Below, piece by piece: positions 1 through 8,515 of a stretch of 64,000 nucleotides of DNA. A model generated the notes under the pieces. It did not search any database. It was not told the origin of the DNA and saw only the letters and a program-made list of their open reading frames with translations. Origin of the DNA: Jiella marina (lineage in GTDB: Bacteria; Pseudomonadota; Alphaproteobacteria; Rhizobiales; Rhizobiaceae); NCBI RefSeq assembly GCF_024359545.1, contig NZ_JAKQZG010000004.1:62001-126000 (forward strand), given 5' to 3'. A program made the translations under genes and the position numbers. Positions within the stretch are counted from its first letter, which is position 1, and each line of letters opens with the position of its first letter.

Positions 1-342
1 AAGCACGACATTGCCGTCCTTCAAACCTTCCACGATCCCGGCGGCAACCGGCCCGACGCAATCATCGGCAAAGCCCACCGGCTGGCCGAGCATCTCGCTC
101 AGGACTCCAGCGACGGGTTCGAGCGACATTTCCGGATTGGGCTTGCCCTTGGGACGGCCAAAATGGGCGAGCAGGATCACGCGGCCGCCCTTTTCGGCGA
201 TTTCGCGGATGGTGGGCAGAATCCGTTCGATCCGGGTGCGATCCGTGACGACCCCGTCGCGCATCGGAACGTTGAGATCGACGCGCACCAGAACGCGCTT
301 GCCCGTCACGTCGGCATCATCAAGGGTCTTGAACTCGGTCAC
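1..342 (-). CDS. pgk: Phosphoglycerate kinase, N-terminal part (runs off the window)
   Basis: Reverse-strand translation from a GTG at 342 gives a phosphoglycerate kinase N-terminus: GKRVLVRVDLNVP near residue 14, the arginine of DRTRI, then the HFGRPKGKPNP segment that binds 3-phosphoglycerate. The enzyme interconverts 1,3-bisphosphoglycerate and 3-phosphoglycerate with ATP formation in the cytoplasm. A GAAGGAG ribosome site lies about 7 bases upstream of the GTG. The ATG five bases further upstream is out, because it runs into TGA two codons later. The 114 codons present are about the first quarter to third of the usual ~400-residue enzyme; the rest lies left of base 1. Confidence 0.93.
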   Translation of the reverse strand, partial: MTEFKTLDDADVTGKRVLVRVDLNVPMRDGVVTDRTRIERILPTIREIAEKGGRVILLAHFGRPKGKPNPEMSLEPVAGVLSEMLGQPVGFADDCVGPVAAGIVEGLKDGNVVL

Positions 343-483
343 GACATGGCTCCTTCAACACGACCGGGAGACGGAAACTTCCGGAGACGAACGGCACACG
401 CTTCGTCGGCGACGGCGCGCCCCTCCCTCTTGTCATCAGCGATCTCGTAGCGGTGTCATGGCCATGCGTCCAGTCAACCGTTC

Positions 484-2304
484 TTAGCGCGATGATGAGG
501 ATTCCTTGCCCGCGCGCCGAAAAAGGCGGGCGAAAAGACTCCTGAGATCGCGGCGGTTGAAGAACATGGGAATCGCGGCGCCTCGTCCGCTTTCTGGCTC
601 CAGCGAGAGGCCTGCCGCGACGACGGCCCCGTCGAGCCCGGTCTGGCGCACGATCAACTCGATCGGGGCCGCCGGAACGCGGTCGCCATAATCGGCTTCG
701 CCGCCAAGCCGCGTGATCATCATCTCGGAGATCGACATCCTGTCTTCGCCGGGCTGAAGCCGAAAGCCATAGGCGCTTGCAAGATCAGCCGCCTTCGCGC
801 TGGGATCCACGGAAAATTCGCCGAAGAATTCCGCGTCGTCCGGGTCGAGCACCGTCGGCCGCGCGAAGAGCCTGTCGAGCAGCGGCGGATAGCGCGGGGA
901 GATGAACAGAAAGACATAGTCTCCCGCCCGAAGCCGCCCGGCATATTGATAGCGCATGGAGTGGCCGTCGCGGATGACGAGCGATGGCCGTGCCCAGCGC
1001 GGAACCCTCTCGCCGCGTGCCACAGGGCTACCTTCCACGACGCGATAGGAGAGGAGTTCGTGATCGGGCGTGCCCGGCAGTTCCAGCTCGTATTTCTCGA
1101 TCGCGCCGGTACGCGGCGGTACCACGAGCCCCAACCGCCGGGCCACGCTAGCGATCGTCCAGCCCTGCACGAGCAGCGAGGTCAGCACGATGATGAAGGC
1201 GGCATTGAAGAAGAGCCGGGAGTCCTCGAGCCCACCGATCAAGGGAACGATGGCAAGCAGGATGGAGACCGCGCCGCGCAGTCCGACCCAGGAGACGAAA
1301 GCCATTTCGCGGCGTTGAAAGTCGAAGGGTAGGAGGCAGAGCCAGATAGCCGCCGGCCGCGCGACGAAGATCAGGAAGGCGGCTAGGAGGAGTGACGGCC
1401 AGATGATGTCGGCAAATTGCGATGGCGTCGCGAGAAGACCGAGGATCAGGAACATGACGATCTGGGCGAGCCAGGTCAGCCCGTCCTGAAAGCGCCGGAT
1501 CGAGGCCGCGCGGGCGAGTTTGGAATTGCCCGCGTAGAGACCCGCCACATAGACGGCGAGAAAGCCCGAACCGCCGACGGCGCCGACAGCGGCAAAGACG
1601 CAGAGAGCGAGGCTGAGCGTGATGATGGGCAAGAGCCCCTGATCGATATTGAGGCGCTTGATCGCGGCGGCGATCATCAGGCCACCGCAGAGCCCACCGA
1701 CAAGGCCGATCACCATCTGCAGGACAAGATCCAGCGCCACGCCGAAACCGACGGTCTCGAAACCCGCACCGCTGCCGGCCACTTCCACCAGCGCGACCGT
1801 CAGGAAGATCGCCATCGGGTCGTTGGTCCCCGATTCGATTTCGAGCAGGGACCGGACGCGGTCGCGAATGGTGATGCCGCCGACGCGCAGGAGAAAGAAG
1901 ACGGCCGCCGCATCCGTCGAACCGACGATCGCGCCGAGGAGTAGGCCTTCGACCAAGGAGAGGCCGAGGAGCCAGACGGCTGCGAGACCAAAGAGGACGG
2001 CGGTCAAGAGGACGCCGACCGTTGCAAGCGTGATGGCCGGAACGGCCGCCTGTCTGAACGTGCTGAGCCGCGTGCCGAAGCCGGAATCGAACAGGATGAT
2101 TGCGAGCGCGATCGTTCCGACGAAATAGGCGAGCCCGGCATTGTCGAAATCGATGCCGATGCCGTCGACGCCGGCGAGCAGGCCGATCGACAGGAAGAGC
2201 AGAAGCAGCGGCGCGCCGAAGCGAAAAGCCAGAAGGCTCGAAAAGGCGGCGACGACGATCAGGATCGTCCCGACGAGAATCAGGACGTAGAGGGATTCCA
2301 GCAT
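484..2304 (-). CDS. nhaP2: Potassium/proton antiporter, NhaP2/CvrA type
   Basis: The 606-residue protein has about twelve hydrophobic helices over residues 1–390. They include the CPA1 motifs GSTDAAAVFFLLR (~129) and ESGTNDPMAIF (~157), whose acidic residues carry the cation/proton exchange. A TrkA-C-like regulatory domain follows (~405–485), then a C-terminal CorC-like segment. This order matches NhaP2 (CvrA), the inner-membrane K+/H+ antiporter used in osmotic and pH adaptation. ATG start. The gene runs toward pgk with a 141-bp gap and is divergent from the PepSY operon. The family is clear; the ion preference (K+ versus Na+) is inferred from domain layout. Confidence 0.9.
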   Translation of the reverse strand: MLESLYVLILVGTILIVVAAFSSLLAFRFGAPLLLLFLSIGLLAGVDGIGIDFDNAGLAYFVGTIALAIILFDSGFGTRLSTFRQAAVPAITLATVGVLLTAVLFGLAAVWLLGLSLVEGLLLGAIVGSTDAAAVFFLLRVGGITIRDRVRSLLEIESGTNDPMAIFLTVALVEVAGSGAGFETVGFGVALDLVLQMVIGLVGGLCGGLMIAAAIKRLNIDQGLLPIITLSLALCVFAAVGAVGGSGFLAVYVAGLYAGNSKLARAASIRRFQDGLTWLAQIVMFLILGLLATPSQFADIIWPSLLLAAFLIFVARPAAIWLCLLPFDFQRREMAFVSWVGLRGAVSILLAIVPLIGGLEDSRLFFNAAFIIVLTSLLVQGWTIASVARRLGLVVPPRTGAIEKYELELPGTPDHELLSYRVVEGSPVARGERVPRWARPSLVIRDGHSMRYQYAGRLRAGDYVFLFISPRYPPLLDRLFARPTVLDPDDAEFFGEFSVDPSAKAADLASAYGFRLQPGEDRMSISEMMITRLGGEADYGDRVPAAPIELIVRQTGLDGAVVAAGLSLEPESGRGAAIPMFFNRRDLRSLFARLFRRAGKESSSSR

Positions 2305-2632
2305 GCGTCGTGCGCGTTTCCGTCTGCGGCAAGGGGTTGGAGAGCCGGAGGGCTTGATCTTCGATATAGCCGCGATCCTGTTCCCGGCTACGGAGGATGC
2401 CCGCTTTATCGTCGCAAGCCAGATGGAGAGTGTTGCCGCTGGTGGTCACGCACTGATCCCTCAAGAGGCATCCTGCGGTCGCGCGCCGCCATGATCGGAA
2501 CCCCTTTCGACCGCGTAAGCATCCGCTTATGAGGCGCTGAATAAGCCGAACGACAATCGTATCCGCCGTCGCGGCCTGTCATCTCGATCCTGCGGTCGCC
2601 GTGATCGCACACTCATCGAGAAAGGACACGAC
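2305..2632. other. Intergenic region between divergent nhaP2 and the PepSY operon
   Basis: No gene is visible in these 328 bases; they should hold the divergent promoters. A 13-bp direct repeat, ATCCTGCGGTCGC, occurs at 2470–2482 and 2587–2599, each copy followed shortly by TGATCG. Its role is unknown. No convincing sigma-70 hexamer pair was found. Confidence 0.5.
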
Positions 2633-2893
2633 ATGATGAAAATCCTCCTTCCGGCTCTCGCCCTCACCCTGACACCCGCCGTGGCGCTGGCGATGCCCGC
2701 TGTCGGCGACGTGGTCGGCACCAATCCGGCCGACGCCACTGCCGCGCTCGAAAAGGCGGGCTGCAAGGTGCGCGAATTCGAAGCGGAGAACGGCCAGATC
2801 GAGGCCAAGTGCGTCGGCTCGGATTCGAAGCTCTGGGAAGTCTATATCGACCCGAAGTCCGGGGCCGTCACCAAGGTGAAGGCCGAGGACTGA
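2633..2893 (+). CDS. Small periplasmic PepSY-domain protein
   Basis: This 86-residue protein has a cleavable signal peptide (about residues 1–20, ending ALA-MPA) and one PepSY-like unit. The PepSY features are repeated short strands plus the terminal pattern WEVYIDPKSGAVTKV. PepSY units are thought to bind other envelope proteins or inhibit peptidases; exact roles vary. A GAGAAAGGA ribosome site precedes two adjacent ATGs (2633 and 2636), and either could start. The stop is 3 bases before a cytochrome b561 gene, so the two are co-transcribed. PepSY proteins are commonly found beside b-type cytochromes, where they may tune ferric or quinone reductase activity; that is inference here. Confidence 0.8.
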   Translation: MMKILLPALALTLTPAVALAMPAVGDVVGTNPADATAALEKAGCKVREFEAENGQIEAKCVGSDSKLWEVYIDPKSGAVTKVKAED

Positions 2894-2896
2894 GCC

Positions 2897-3535
2897 ATGT
2901 CCACCGATCAGATCACGGGCGCCGACATGGCGCCCGTTCGTCCCCGACCCTGGGATCCCGTGGTGCGTGTGACCCACTGGACCATCGCCGCAGCAGTCAT
3001 CGTCAACGGCTTGTTGATCGAGCCCGGCGGCACCGTCCACGTCTGGATTGGATGGATTGCGCTCGGCACGCTGGCGCTGCGCCTCGTCTGGGGCGTGATC
3101 GGGCCGCGCGAGGCGCGTTTCACCGCCTTCCTGCCCGATCCCCGGGCGGCGATGAGCCACCTGTTCGACCTCGTCCGCGGCCGACCCCGCGAGTATCCTT
3201 CGCACAACCCGGCAGGTGCGCTCATGGCCTATACTCTTTGGGCATGCCTTGCCGTAGTCGTGGCAACGGGGCTAATCATGACGGACGGCAAGAGCCCGGT
3301 CACCATCGCGGAAGAAAACGCCGCGGTCGCAGCGGGCGACTGGTCCGTGCTCGTCGACGAAGAGGAGACCGGCGAAGGCCGTGAAGGTGGCGGCGACGTC
3401 GCCGAGGAGGTGCACGAAGTGGCCGCCAATCTGATGCTGTTTCTTGCTCTTCTTCATGTTGCAGGCGTCGCGCTCGAGAGCCGGGCGCTCGGCAGGAACC
3501 TGGTGCGCGGGATGGTGGCAGGCGGAAGGAGATAG
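2897..3535 (+). CDS. Cytochrome b561-family membrane protein
   Basis: The 212-residue protein has four predicted membrane helices in the arrangement of bacterial cytochrome b561 / Ni-Fe hydrogenase b subunit. RVTHWTIAAAVIVNG supplies the first haem histidine, HVWIGW the second helix, and LLHVAGVALES the last. An acidic, glycine-rich stretch (residues ~150–175, DEEETGEGREGGGD) sits between helices 3 and 4. It should move electrons between a quinone or periplasmic partner and an unidentified acceptor. Three bases separate it from the PepSY gene and one base from the downstream HTH gene, so this is the middle gene of a tight operon. Confidence 0.86.
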   Translation: MSTDQITGADMAPVRPRPWDPVVRVTHWTIAAAVIVNGLLIEPGGTVHVWIGWIALGTLALRLVWGVIGPREARFTAFLPDPRAAMSHLFDLVRGRPREYPSHNPAGALMAYTLWACLAVVVATGLIMTDGKSPVTIAEENAAVAAGDWSVLVDEEETGEGREGGGDVAEEVHEVAANLMLFLALLHVAGVALESRALGRNLVRGMVAGGRR

Positions 3536-3536
3536 G

Positions 3537-4049
3537 GTGAGCGTGCCCGAGGGTTCCCGAGCGCGAGACAGGCACGGGCAACTGGCCCTTGCGGGGGTCA
3601 TGGTGCTTCAGAGCGTCGCGGTGGTCTTCTTCATGGCGGACGCCGCGGCGGATCTTCTGACCGAACCGCTGGGGTCTCATTCCATCGTCGAAACTCTCGT
3701 CACGCTCGCGCTCGTCGCGGGCGTTCTCCTGACAGGATGGCAGTTGCGCCAGACGCTGGAGCGTATCCGTGCCCAGGAGCGAACCATCGAAACGGCTCGG
3801 GGTGACCTCTCGCGGGTGATCGCCGATCAGTTTGCAGCCTGGAAGCTGACCCCCGCGGAACGCGATGTGGGGCTGCTGGCGCTGAAAGGTCTCGACCCGG
3901 CCGAGATCGCCGAGATCCGCGGTGCCGTGCCCAGCACGGTCCGTGCGCAACTCACCCGGATCTATAGCAAGGCCGGCGTTACCGGCCGGGCGCAGTTCGC
4001 CGCCTGGTTCGTGGAGGACTTGCTCGACAACGGTGTCGCCGACCGCTGA
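3537..4049 (+). CDS. Membrane-anchored LuxR-type HTH regulator
   Basis: Starting at the GTG at 3537 (GGAAGGAGATAG just upstream, one base after the previous stop) the product is 170 residues. It has two N-terminal helices (LALAGVMVLQSVAVVFFMA and TLVTLALVAGVLLTGW), a short coiled coil (RQTLERIRAQERTIETA), and a C-terminal LuxR/GerE-like HTH (LTPAERDVGLLALKG … STVRAQLTRIYSKAGVTGR). No receiver or autoinducer domain is present. It is probably an inner-membrane regulator whose signal reaches the cytoplasmic HTH from the membrane. Its position behind a PepSY/b561 pair suggests control linked to that redox module. The frame is open further upstream inside the b561 gene, but that extension is not credible. 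Confidence 0.75.
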   Translation: MSVPEGSRARDRHGQLALAGVMVLQSVAVVFFMADAAADLLTEPLGSHSIVETLVTLALVAGVLLTGWQLRQTLERIRAQERTIETARGDLSRVIADQFAAWKLTPAERDVGLLALKGLDPAEIAEIRGAVPSTVRAQLTRIYSKAGVTGRAQFAAWFVEDLLDNGVADR

Positions 4050-4296
4050 TCGCCTCGAAGCCGGGCTGGCCCCCAGCTAAATTCCGCGCAAACGCTGTCC
4101 TCGCGCGAATGTCACAAGCTCTGCCATTCTCAAACATCCGTGGATGACGACTGTGAGCCGAGCTGAAGTGCTCGTGGCCTTCGTCCCAAATAGAAATGCC
4201 CTGCCGCCTAATCCGCGACAGGGCCGTTCTTGTATCTCAGCAGATGAAGCGTAGCCCCAAGACAGAGCGCTTCACGGCCGTGCGATCCCGCTCCCG

Positions 4297-5652
4297 TTAT
4301 CCGTAGACCACGTCCGGCAGCCAGGTGATGATCTCCGGAAAGACCATGCAGAGGACAAGGCCGGTCAGCTGGATCAGAAGAAAGGGAATCGCCGCCTTGA
4401 AGATACGGGTCATCGGGATTTCCGGTGGGGCGACGCCGCGCAGATAGAACAGGGCGTAGCCGAAGGGCGGCGACAGGAAGCTCATCTGCATGTTGACGAG
4501 GTAGAGCACGCCGAACCAGAGCACCAGATCGTCGCCGCTCTCGAGCCCGAAGGCCGCCGCGCCGAGACCCTTGATGATGGGCACGAAGATCGGAACGCAC
4601 AGGAGCAGGATACCCACCCAGTCGAGGAACATGCCGAGGAAGACCAGGATGATCTGCATCAGGATCAGGATGCCCCAGGGGCCGAGGCCCATGCCCTGCA
4701 TCGCGCCGGCGACGAACTGCTGGCCGCCCTCGAGCACGTAAAGACCGACGAAGATCGTCGCGCCGAACATGATCCAGATGACCATGGCCGTGGCCTTGAG
4801 GGTCGTCAGGCAGGCACCCTGGACGGTCGGCCAGTCGAGCTTGCGGTGGATCGCCGCGACGATGAAGGCGCCGAAGGTGCCGATGCCGGCGGCTTCCACC
4901 GGCGTCGCGACGCCGGAGAAGATCACGCCGAGAACGACGACGATCAGGGCGATGGGGGCCGACATCTTCGACATCACCCGCACCTTCTCGCCAAAGGAGA
5001 TGCGTTCCTCCGGCGGCGCGGGCGGGCCGAGCTCCGGATTGATGTAGGACCGTGCGATCACGTAGAAGACGTAGAGGCCGGACAGGAGCAGGCCGGGGAA
5101 GACCGCGCCGATGAACAGTTCGCCCACCGACTGTTCGGCGACGACGGCGTAGATGATCGCCAGGATCGATGGCGGGATCAGAATGCCGAGCGTGCCGCCC
5201 GCCATGATCGAGCCCATGGCGATCTCGGGATTGTAGTGGCGCTTCAGCATTGCCGGCAGGGCGATGATGCCCATGGTGACCACCGCCGCGCCGATGACGC
5301 CGACCATGGCGGCGAGCACCGTCGAGGCGATGATCGTCGCCGCTGCGAGCCCACCCTTCACGCCGCCGAGCACCTTGTAGATGACGTCGAACATGTCGTT
5401 GATGATGCCGGCCCGCTCCAGCATCGCCGCCATGAAGATGAACAGCGGGATCGCCGAGAGCTGATAGTTGGTCATCAGCGGGAAAATGCGCGACGGCACG
5501 ATGTTCAGCGTCTGCCAGTCGCCCAGGATGAACAGGAAGACGCAGGCAAGACCGCCGGTGACGAAGGCGAGCGGCAGGCCGGCCATGAGCAGGGCCAGCA
5601 GACTGCCGAACATGATCAGCGTGAGCCAACCGATTTCGATTTCGAGACCCAT
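4297..5652 (-). CDS. dctM: TRAP transporter large permease (DctM)
   Basis: A 451-residue, very hydrophobic protein with the family N-terminus (LLALLMAGLPLAFVTGG). It carries the repeated glycine-rich helices and the SIMAGGTLGILIPPSI element typical of DctM. DctM is the 12-helix, Na+-coupled translocating subunit of tripartite ATP-independent periplasmic transporters. It lies 3 bases after dctQ and downstream of dctP, completing a dctP–dctQ–dctM operon. The solute is unknown. The binding protein looks more like the keto-acid/lactate or mannitol groups than the C4-dicarboxylate group, but that is a weak impression. Confidence 0.93.
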   Translation of the reverse strand: MGLEIEIGWLTLIMFGSLLALLMAGLPLAFVTGGLACVFLFILGDWQTLNIVPSRIFPLMTNYQLSAIPLFIFMAAMLERAGIINDMFDVIYKVLGGVKGGLAAATIIASTVLAAMVGVIGAAVVTMGIIALPAMLKRHYNPEIAMGSIMAGGTLGILIPPSILAIIYAVVAEQSVGELFIGAVFPGLLLSGLYVFYVIARSYINPELGPPAPPEERISFGEKVRVMSKMSAPIALIVVVLGVIFSGVATPVEAAGIGTFGAFIVAAIHRKLDWPTVQGACLTTLKATAMVIWIMFGATIFVGLYVLEGGQQFVAGAMQGMGLGPWGILILMQIILVFLGMFLDWVGILLLCVPIFVPIIKGLGAAAFGLESGDDLVLWFGVLYLVNMQMSFLSPPFGYALFYLRGVAPPEIPMTRIFKAAIPFLLIQLTGLVLCMVFPEIITWLPDVVYG

Positions 5653-5655
5653 GGA

Positions 5656-6882
5656 TCAGGCCTTTCCGGGCACGCGCGGCTCGCCGGTCGCCAGGGTGCG
5701 GAAATCCTGGCCGAGCTTGGCGATGCCTTGAAGAATGAGAAGGATGGCGCCGACGACGATCGCCCATTTGAACGGCCAGTAGGCGAGTTGCCATTCGGTG
5801 AAGGACACCTCGTTCACGCGCGTCGCGTCGGCCGCGAAGATCCAGCCGGTGACCAGCAGCACACCGGCGAAGATGAAGAAGAACACCGAGGTCAGGATGT
5901 CGGCGATCGCCTTGCGGCGTGGCGAAAGGGGTGCGTAGAAGATGTCGACCCGGACATGGCTCTCGCACAGCATCGCATAGGCACCCATGATCAGGTACTG
6001 CATCCCGAACATGAGATACATGCCTTCATGGGCCCAGTTGGTCGGGGAGTTGAAGACATAGCGGGCGACGACTTCGTAATAATAGACGAAGACGGCGATG
6101 ACGGCCCAGTAGGAGACGAACTCGCCGGTGTAGAAGCTCAAATTGTCGATCCAGCCCGTCCAGCCCCGCGAGACATTGGCACGGTCCCTGTCGTGCTCGC
6201 TGACTTCTGGCGCATTGTCTTTTGCGTCCTCGGCCGGATCGATGTTGCGATTGGCCTTCCTGACGAGGAAGGGCATCAGGATCGCGTCCAGAACAATCAG
6301 GGCGAGGATCGCGGCAAAACAGACGAACGCGACGATCTCCCAGAAGCGGCGGTCTTCACCGGCGGAGTCGGCGATCGCCTGCTGTTCGGCAAGGTCGGTG
6401 CGGGCCTGTTCGAGCCGGGTGCGCGAGGTTTCGAGGCGCCGCTCCTCCCGCTGCAGTCGACGTTCGGCCGCGCGTTGGGAGAACGAGCCTTCCTCGGCGG
6501 CCTCGACCTCGGCGCGAAGTTCAGCCAGCGATTCGTCCGCCTGGGCAATGCGCGGCTCCTCGCGCTGGATCGTGCCCGTGGCGACGCGAACGATATTGGC
6601 CGCGTTGGAATAGGTTTCTCTCGCGTCACGCTGATGCGCGTTGGCATAGAGGATCGCGGCGAAGAGCGGCAGGAACAGCAGTCCCCATTTGACGCTCTTC
6701 AGGTAGAAGCGATGCAGGCCCAGAATCCCGCCTGTGATCAGGATGAAATAGGCAAGCGGAAGGGAATAGAGGCGCTCGCCGTCTCGTTTCGAACGCCGGG
6801 CCATGATCATGGCGACGATCGGAAAGACGACAAGCGTCGTCCAGTACAGCCAATGCGGCAGTACGAACGTCAAGCTTGGCAT
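5656..6882 (-). CDS. dctQ: TRAP transporter small permease (DctQ) with N-terminal TM2-like/coiled-coil extension
   Basis: The C-terminal ~180 residues are a normal DctQ: four helices with VVARYVFNSPTNWAHE and the SHVRVDIFY motif. They are preceded by about 225 extra residues: three helices, the second carrying a TM2-domain signature (GGILGLHRFYL); a long charged coiled coil (~80–170, rich in E/R/A/Q); and another helix. Typical DctQ proteins are 160–200 residues; this one is 408. The ATG at 6882 has AGGA eight bases upstream; a TTG at 6924 is open but lacks a ribosome site. The extension is in one continuous frame, so it is not an artefact of two genes. Its function is unknown. Confidence 0.88.
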   Translation of the reverse strand: MPSLTFVLPHWLYWTTLVVFPIVAMIMARRSKRDGERLYSLPLAYFILITGGILGLHRFYLKSVKWGLLFLPLFAAILYANAHQRDARETYSNAANIVRVATGTIQREEPRIAQADESLAELRAEVEAAEEGSFSQRAAERRLQREERRLETSRTRLEQARTDLAEQQAIADSAGEDRRFWEIVAFVCFAAILALIVLDAILMPFLVRKANRNIDPAEDAKDNAPEVSEHDRDRANVSRGWTGWIDNLSFYTGEFVSYWAVIAVFVYYYEVVARYVFNSPTNWAHEGMYLMFGMQYLIMGAYAMLCESHVRVDIFYAPLSPRRKAIADILTSVFFFIFAGVLLVTGWIFAADATRVNEVSFTEWQLAYWPFKWAIVVGAILLILQGIAKLGQDFRTLATGEPRVPGKA

Positions 6883-6948
6883 GGGATTTGTCCTGGCTGA
6901 GCGGGAAGGTACTTCAAGCGCCAAACGCGTGCATGCGGGCCAAGTGAA

Positions 6949-6975
6949 TGCGCGCCGGGTTGAGCCCGGCGCGCA
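6949..6975 (-). promoter_or_regulatory. Strong stem-loop between dctP and dctQ
   Basis: An 11-bp perfect stem (6949–6959 with 6965–6975) closes a 5-base loop. On the transcribed strand no T tract follows, so it is more likely an mRNA-stabilising or attenuating hairpin than a terminator. It sits in the 124-bp gap between the binding-protein gene and the permease genes, where such structures often raise binding-protein expression over permease. Confidence 0.6.
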
Positions 6976-7006
6976 TCTTGCGGTGCCCTTGTCCGCAAAG
7001 TCGAAT

Positions 7007-8119
7007 CTAGAGGTTGGTCAGTTCCAGGCCCTCGAGCAGGAACGGATCGACGTATCCGAGGGAACCGGACGTCATGTAGTCGAGCTGGATCTGGAAGACC
7101 CGCGCGGCATTCGGATCCTTGTTGGCCCAGTTGTACCAGATCGGCACCGCCACTTCGGTCATCAGGGCGACGTCGTCCTGGGTGAGGCGCGTGACCTCGG
7201 TGCCGTCGGCCTCGAACTGCTTCCAGGCTTCCTGGTTCGCCTTCTGGATCGCGGCATGGTGCATGTCGGAATAGACATGCGTCTCCATTTCGACGAACTG
7301 CTTCATCTCGTCGGAAAGCGCATTCCAGGCGTCCATGCCGACGGTCAGATCCATCAGATCGACCGGCTGGTAGAGCGACATGAAGCCCGGAGGGCCCATG
7401 GAGATGTAGTCGGTGACCTGGCTGAAGCCGAGGGCGTAGTTGACCGCGGGACCAGTATAGTCGGCGACGTCGATCGTGCCCTTTTCAAGCGCGGGGAAGA
7501 TCTCGGAGCCGGGGAGCACGGTCGTCTTCGCGCCGAGAGCCTGGAAGACCTCGGCGACCATGCCGCCGGGCAGGCGCATCTTGCGGCCGCGGAAATCGTC
7601 GATCGAGCGGATCGGCACCTTGGAGTGGATGATGTTGGCGTCGTGCTGGATCGGACCGACGAAATACATGCCCTGTTCGGCATAGAGTTCGCGGGCGATC
7701 TCCAGGCCGCCGAGGCCGTAGTAGAAGGTGTCGAATTCGTGCGGGTTGCGCAGGCCCAGCGGATAGGAGGTGAGGAACACCGCCGCCGGGATGATGCCCT
7801 GAGCATAGATGGTGAAGGGGTTCACTGCCTCGAGAACGCCGTTCTTCACCGCGTCATAGAGCTGGAAGTCGCCGACGACGTCGTTTGCGCCGAAGGCCGT
7901 GAACTCCAGTTCGCCGCCGGTCTTCTCCTTGATCGTGGCGCACCAGTCCTTGAAGGTCTGCAGGCCGATACCGCCGGGCCAGGACGTCTGGACGCGCCAG
8001 GTCGTCGTCTGCCCCTGGGCACGGGCGATGTGGGGCGCGGCCAGCGTGGTGGCCGCTGCGCCGCCGACAAGCGCCGTACGGGTCAGAAAACGGCGGCGGT
8101 CGATCGAGTGATTGGTCAT
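7007..8119 (-). CDS. dctP: TRAP transporter substrate-binding protein (DctP family)
   Basis: A 370-residue periplasmic binding protein with a twin-arginine signal (DRRRFLTRTALVGGAA … ARAQ). The mature domain has DctP features: WRVQTSWPGG, the loop with a conserved arginine (FRGRKMRLPGG), and DYTGPAVNYALGF. The ATG at 8119 is preceded by GGGAGG at good spacing; an upstream GTG would place that ribosome site inside the gene and is rejected. It captures an organic anion in the periplasm for DctQM, encoded just downstream. Tat export of the binding protein is common in this subgroup. The ligand is not determinable here. Confidence 0.93.
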   Translation of the reverse strand: MTNHSIDRRRFLTRTALVGGAAATTLAAPHIARAQGQTTTWRVQTSWPGGIGLQTFKDWCATIKEKTGGELEFTAFGANDVVGDFQLYDAVKNGVLEAVNPFTIYAQGIIPAAVFLTSYPLGLRNPHEFDTFYYGLGGLEIARELYAEQGMYFVGPIQHDANIIHSKVPIRSIDDFRGRKMRLPGGMVAEVFQALGAKTTVLPGSEIFPALEKGTIDVADYTGPAVNYALGFSQVTDYISMGPPGFMSLYQPVDLMDLTVGMDAWNALSDEMKQFVEMETHVYSDMHHAAIQKANQEAWKQFEADGTEVTRLTQDDVALMTEVAVPIWYNWANKDPNAARVFQIQLDYMTSGSLGYVDPFLLEGLELTNL

Positions 8120-8515
8120 GGTACCTCCCTTGGTCACGGCACGAAGCTGTCTCCTCCCAGCTCCGGACCCTGTTCCATTAAACTAGAGGCAAGTGAACCG
8201 AGAAGGCAACCTTTATACGACTTTAGTCGCAATCGCATTCATTCTGCCGTGCATCCAACGACATGCCACGTTCTTGGAATTGCTCTGAGTCAGCAATGAC
8301 TTTCCGAATAATTCCCGCAAGCAATAACTGCACGGGTCTTTTGTATAAGCAAAAGAGAATAGAACCATGCTTGGCGGATGGGAGAAGGGCAGGATTGATA
8401 AGGCTGCCAAAATGAAGCCGCGCCACGAAAAAGAGGCGCCGCCCGACCGGCAGCGCCTCCTCTTCTCGTCGTGCTGATGAAATTGCGATCGATCAGTAAC
8501 GGGCAGTTCGAATCG
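8120..8515. other. Intergenic region upstream of dctP, AT-richer than its surroundings
   Basis: No gene is supported in these 396 bases. Bases ~8200–8400 are clearly richer in A/T than the flanks. A 12-bp near-palindrome (CGACT / AGTCG arms around two bases) lies near 8217–8228, beside a TATAAA-like element on the reverse strand, and may mark the dctP promoter. The left end carries the BMP-gene terminator and a short tandem duplication. Confidence 0.45.
8427..8460 (-). terminator. Rho-independent terminator of the BMP-family gene
   Basis: On the reverse strand, GAGGCGC (8453–8459) pairs with GCGCCTC (8433–8439), with further G/C pairing inside, and is followed by CTTTTTCG. This is a conventional stem plus T tract about 55 bases past the stop at 8516. 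Confidence 0.7.

Noticed and set aside
4846-6900. 684-codon plus-strand frame antisense to the TRAP permeases
   Set aside because: Charged, low-complexity translation without motifs. dctM and dctQ explain the region.
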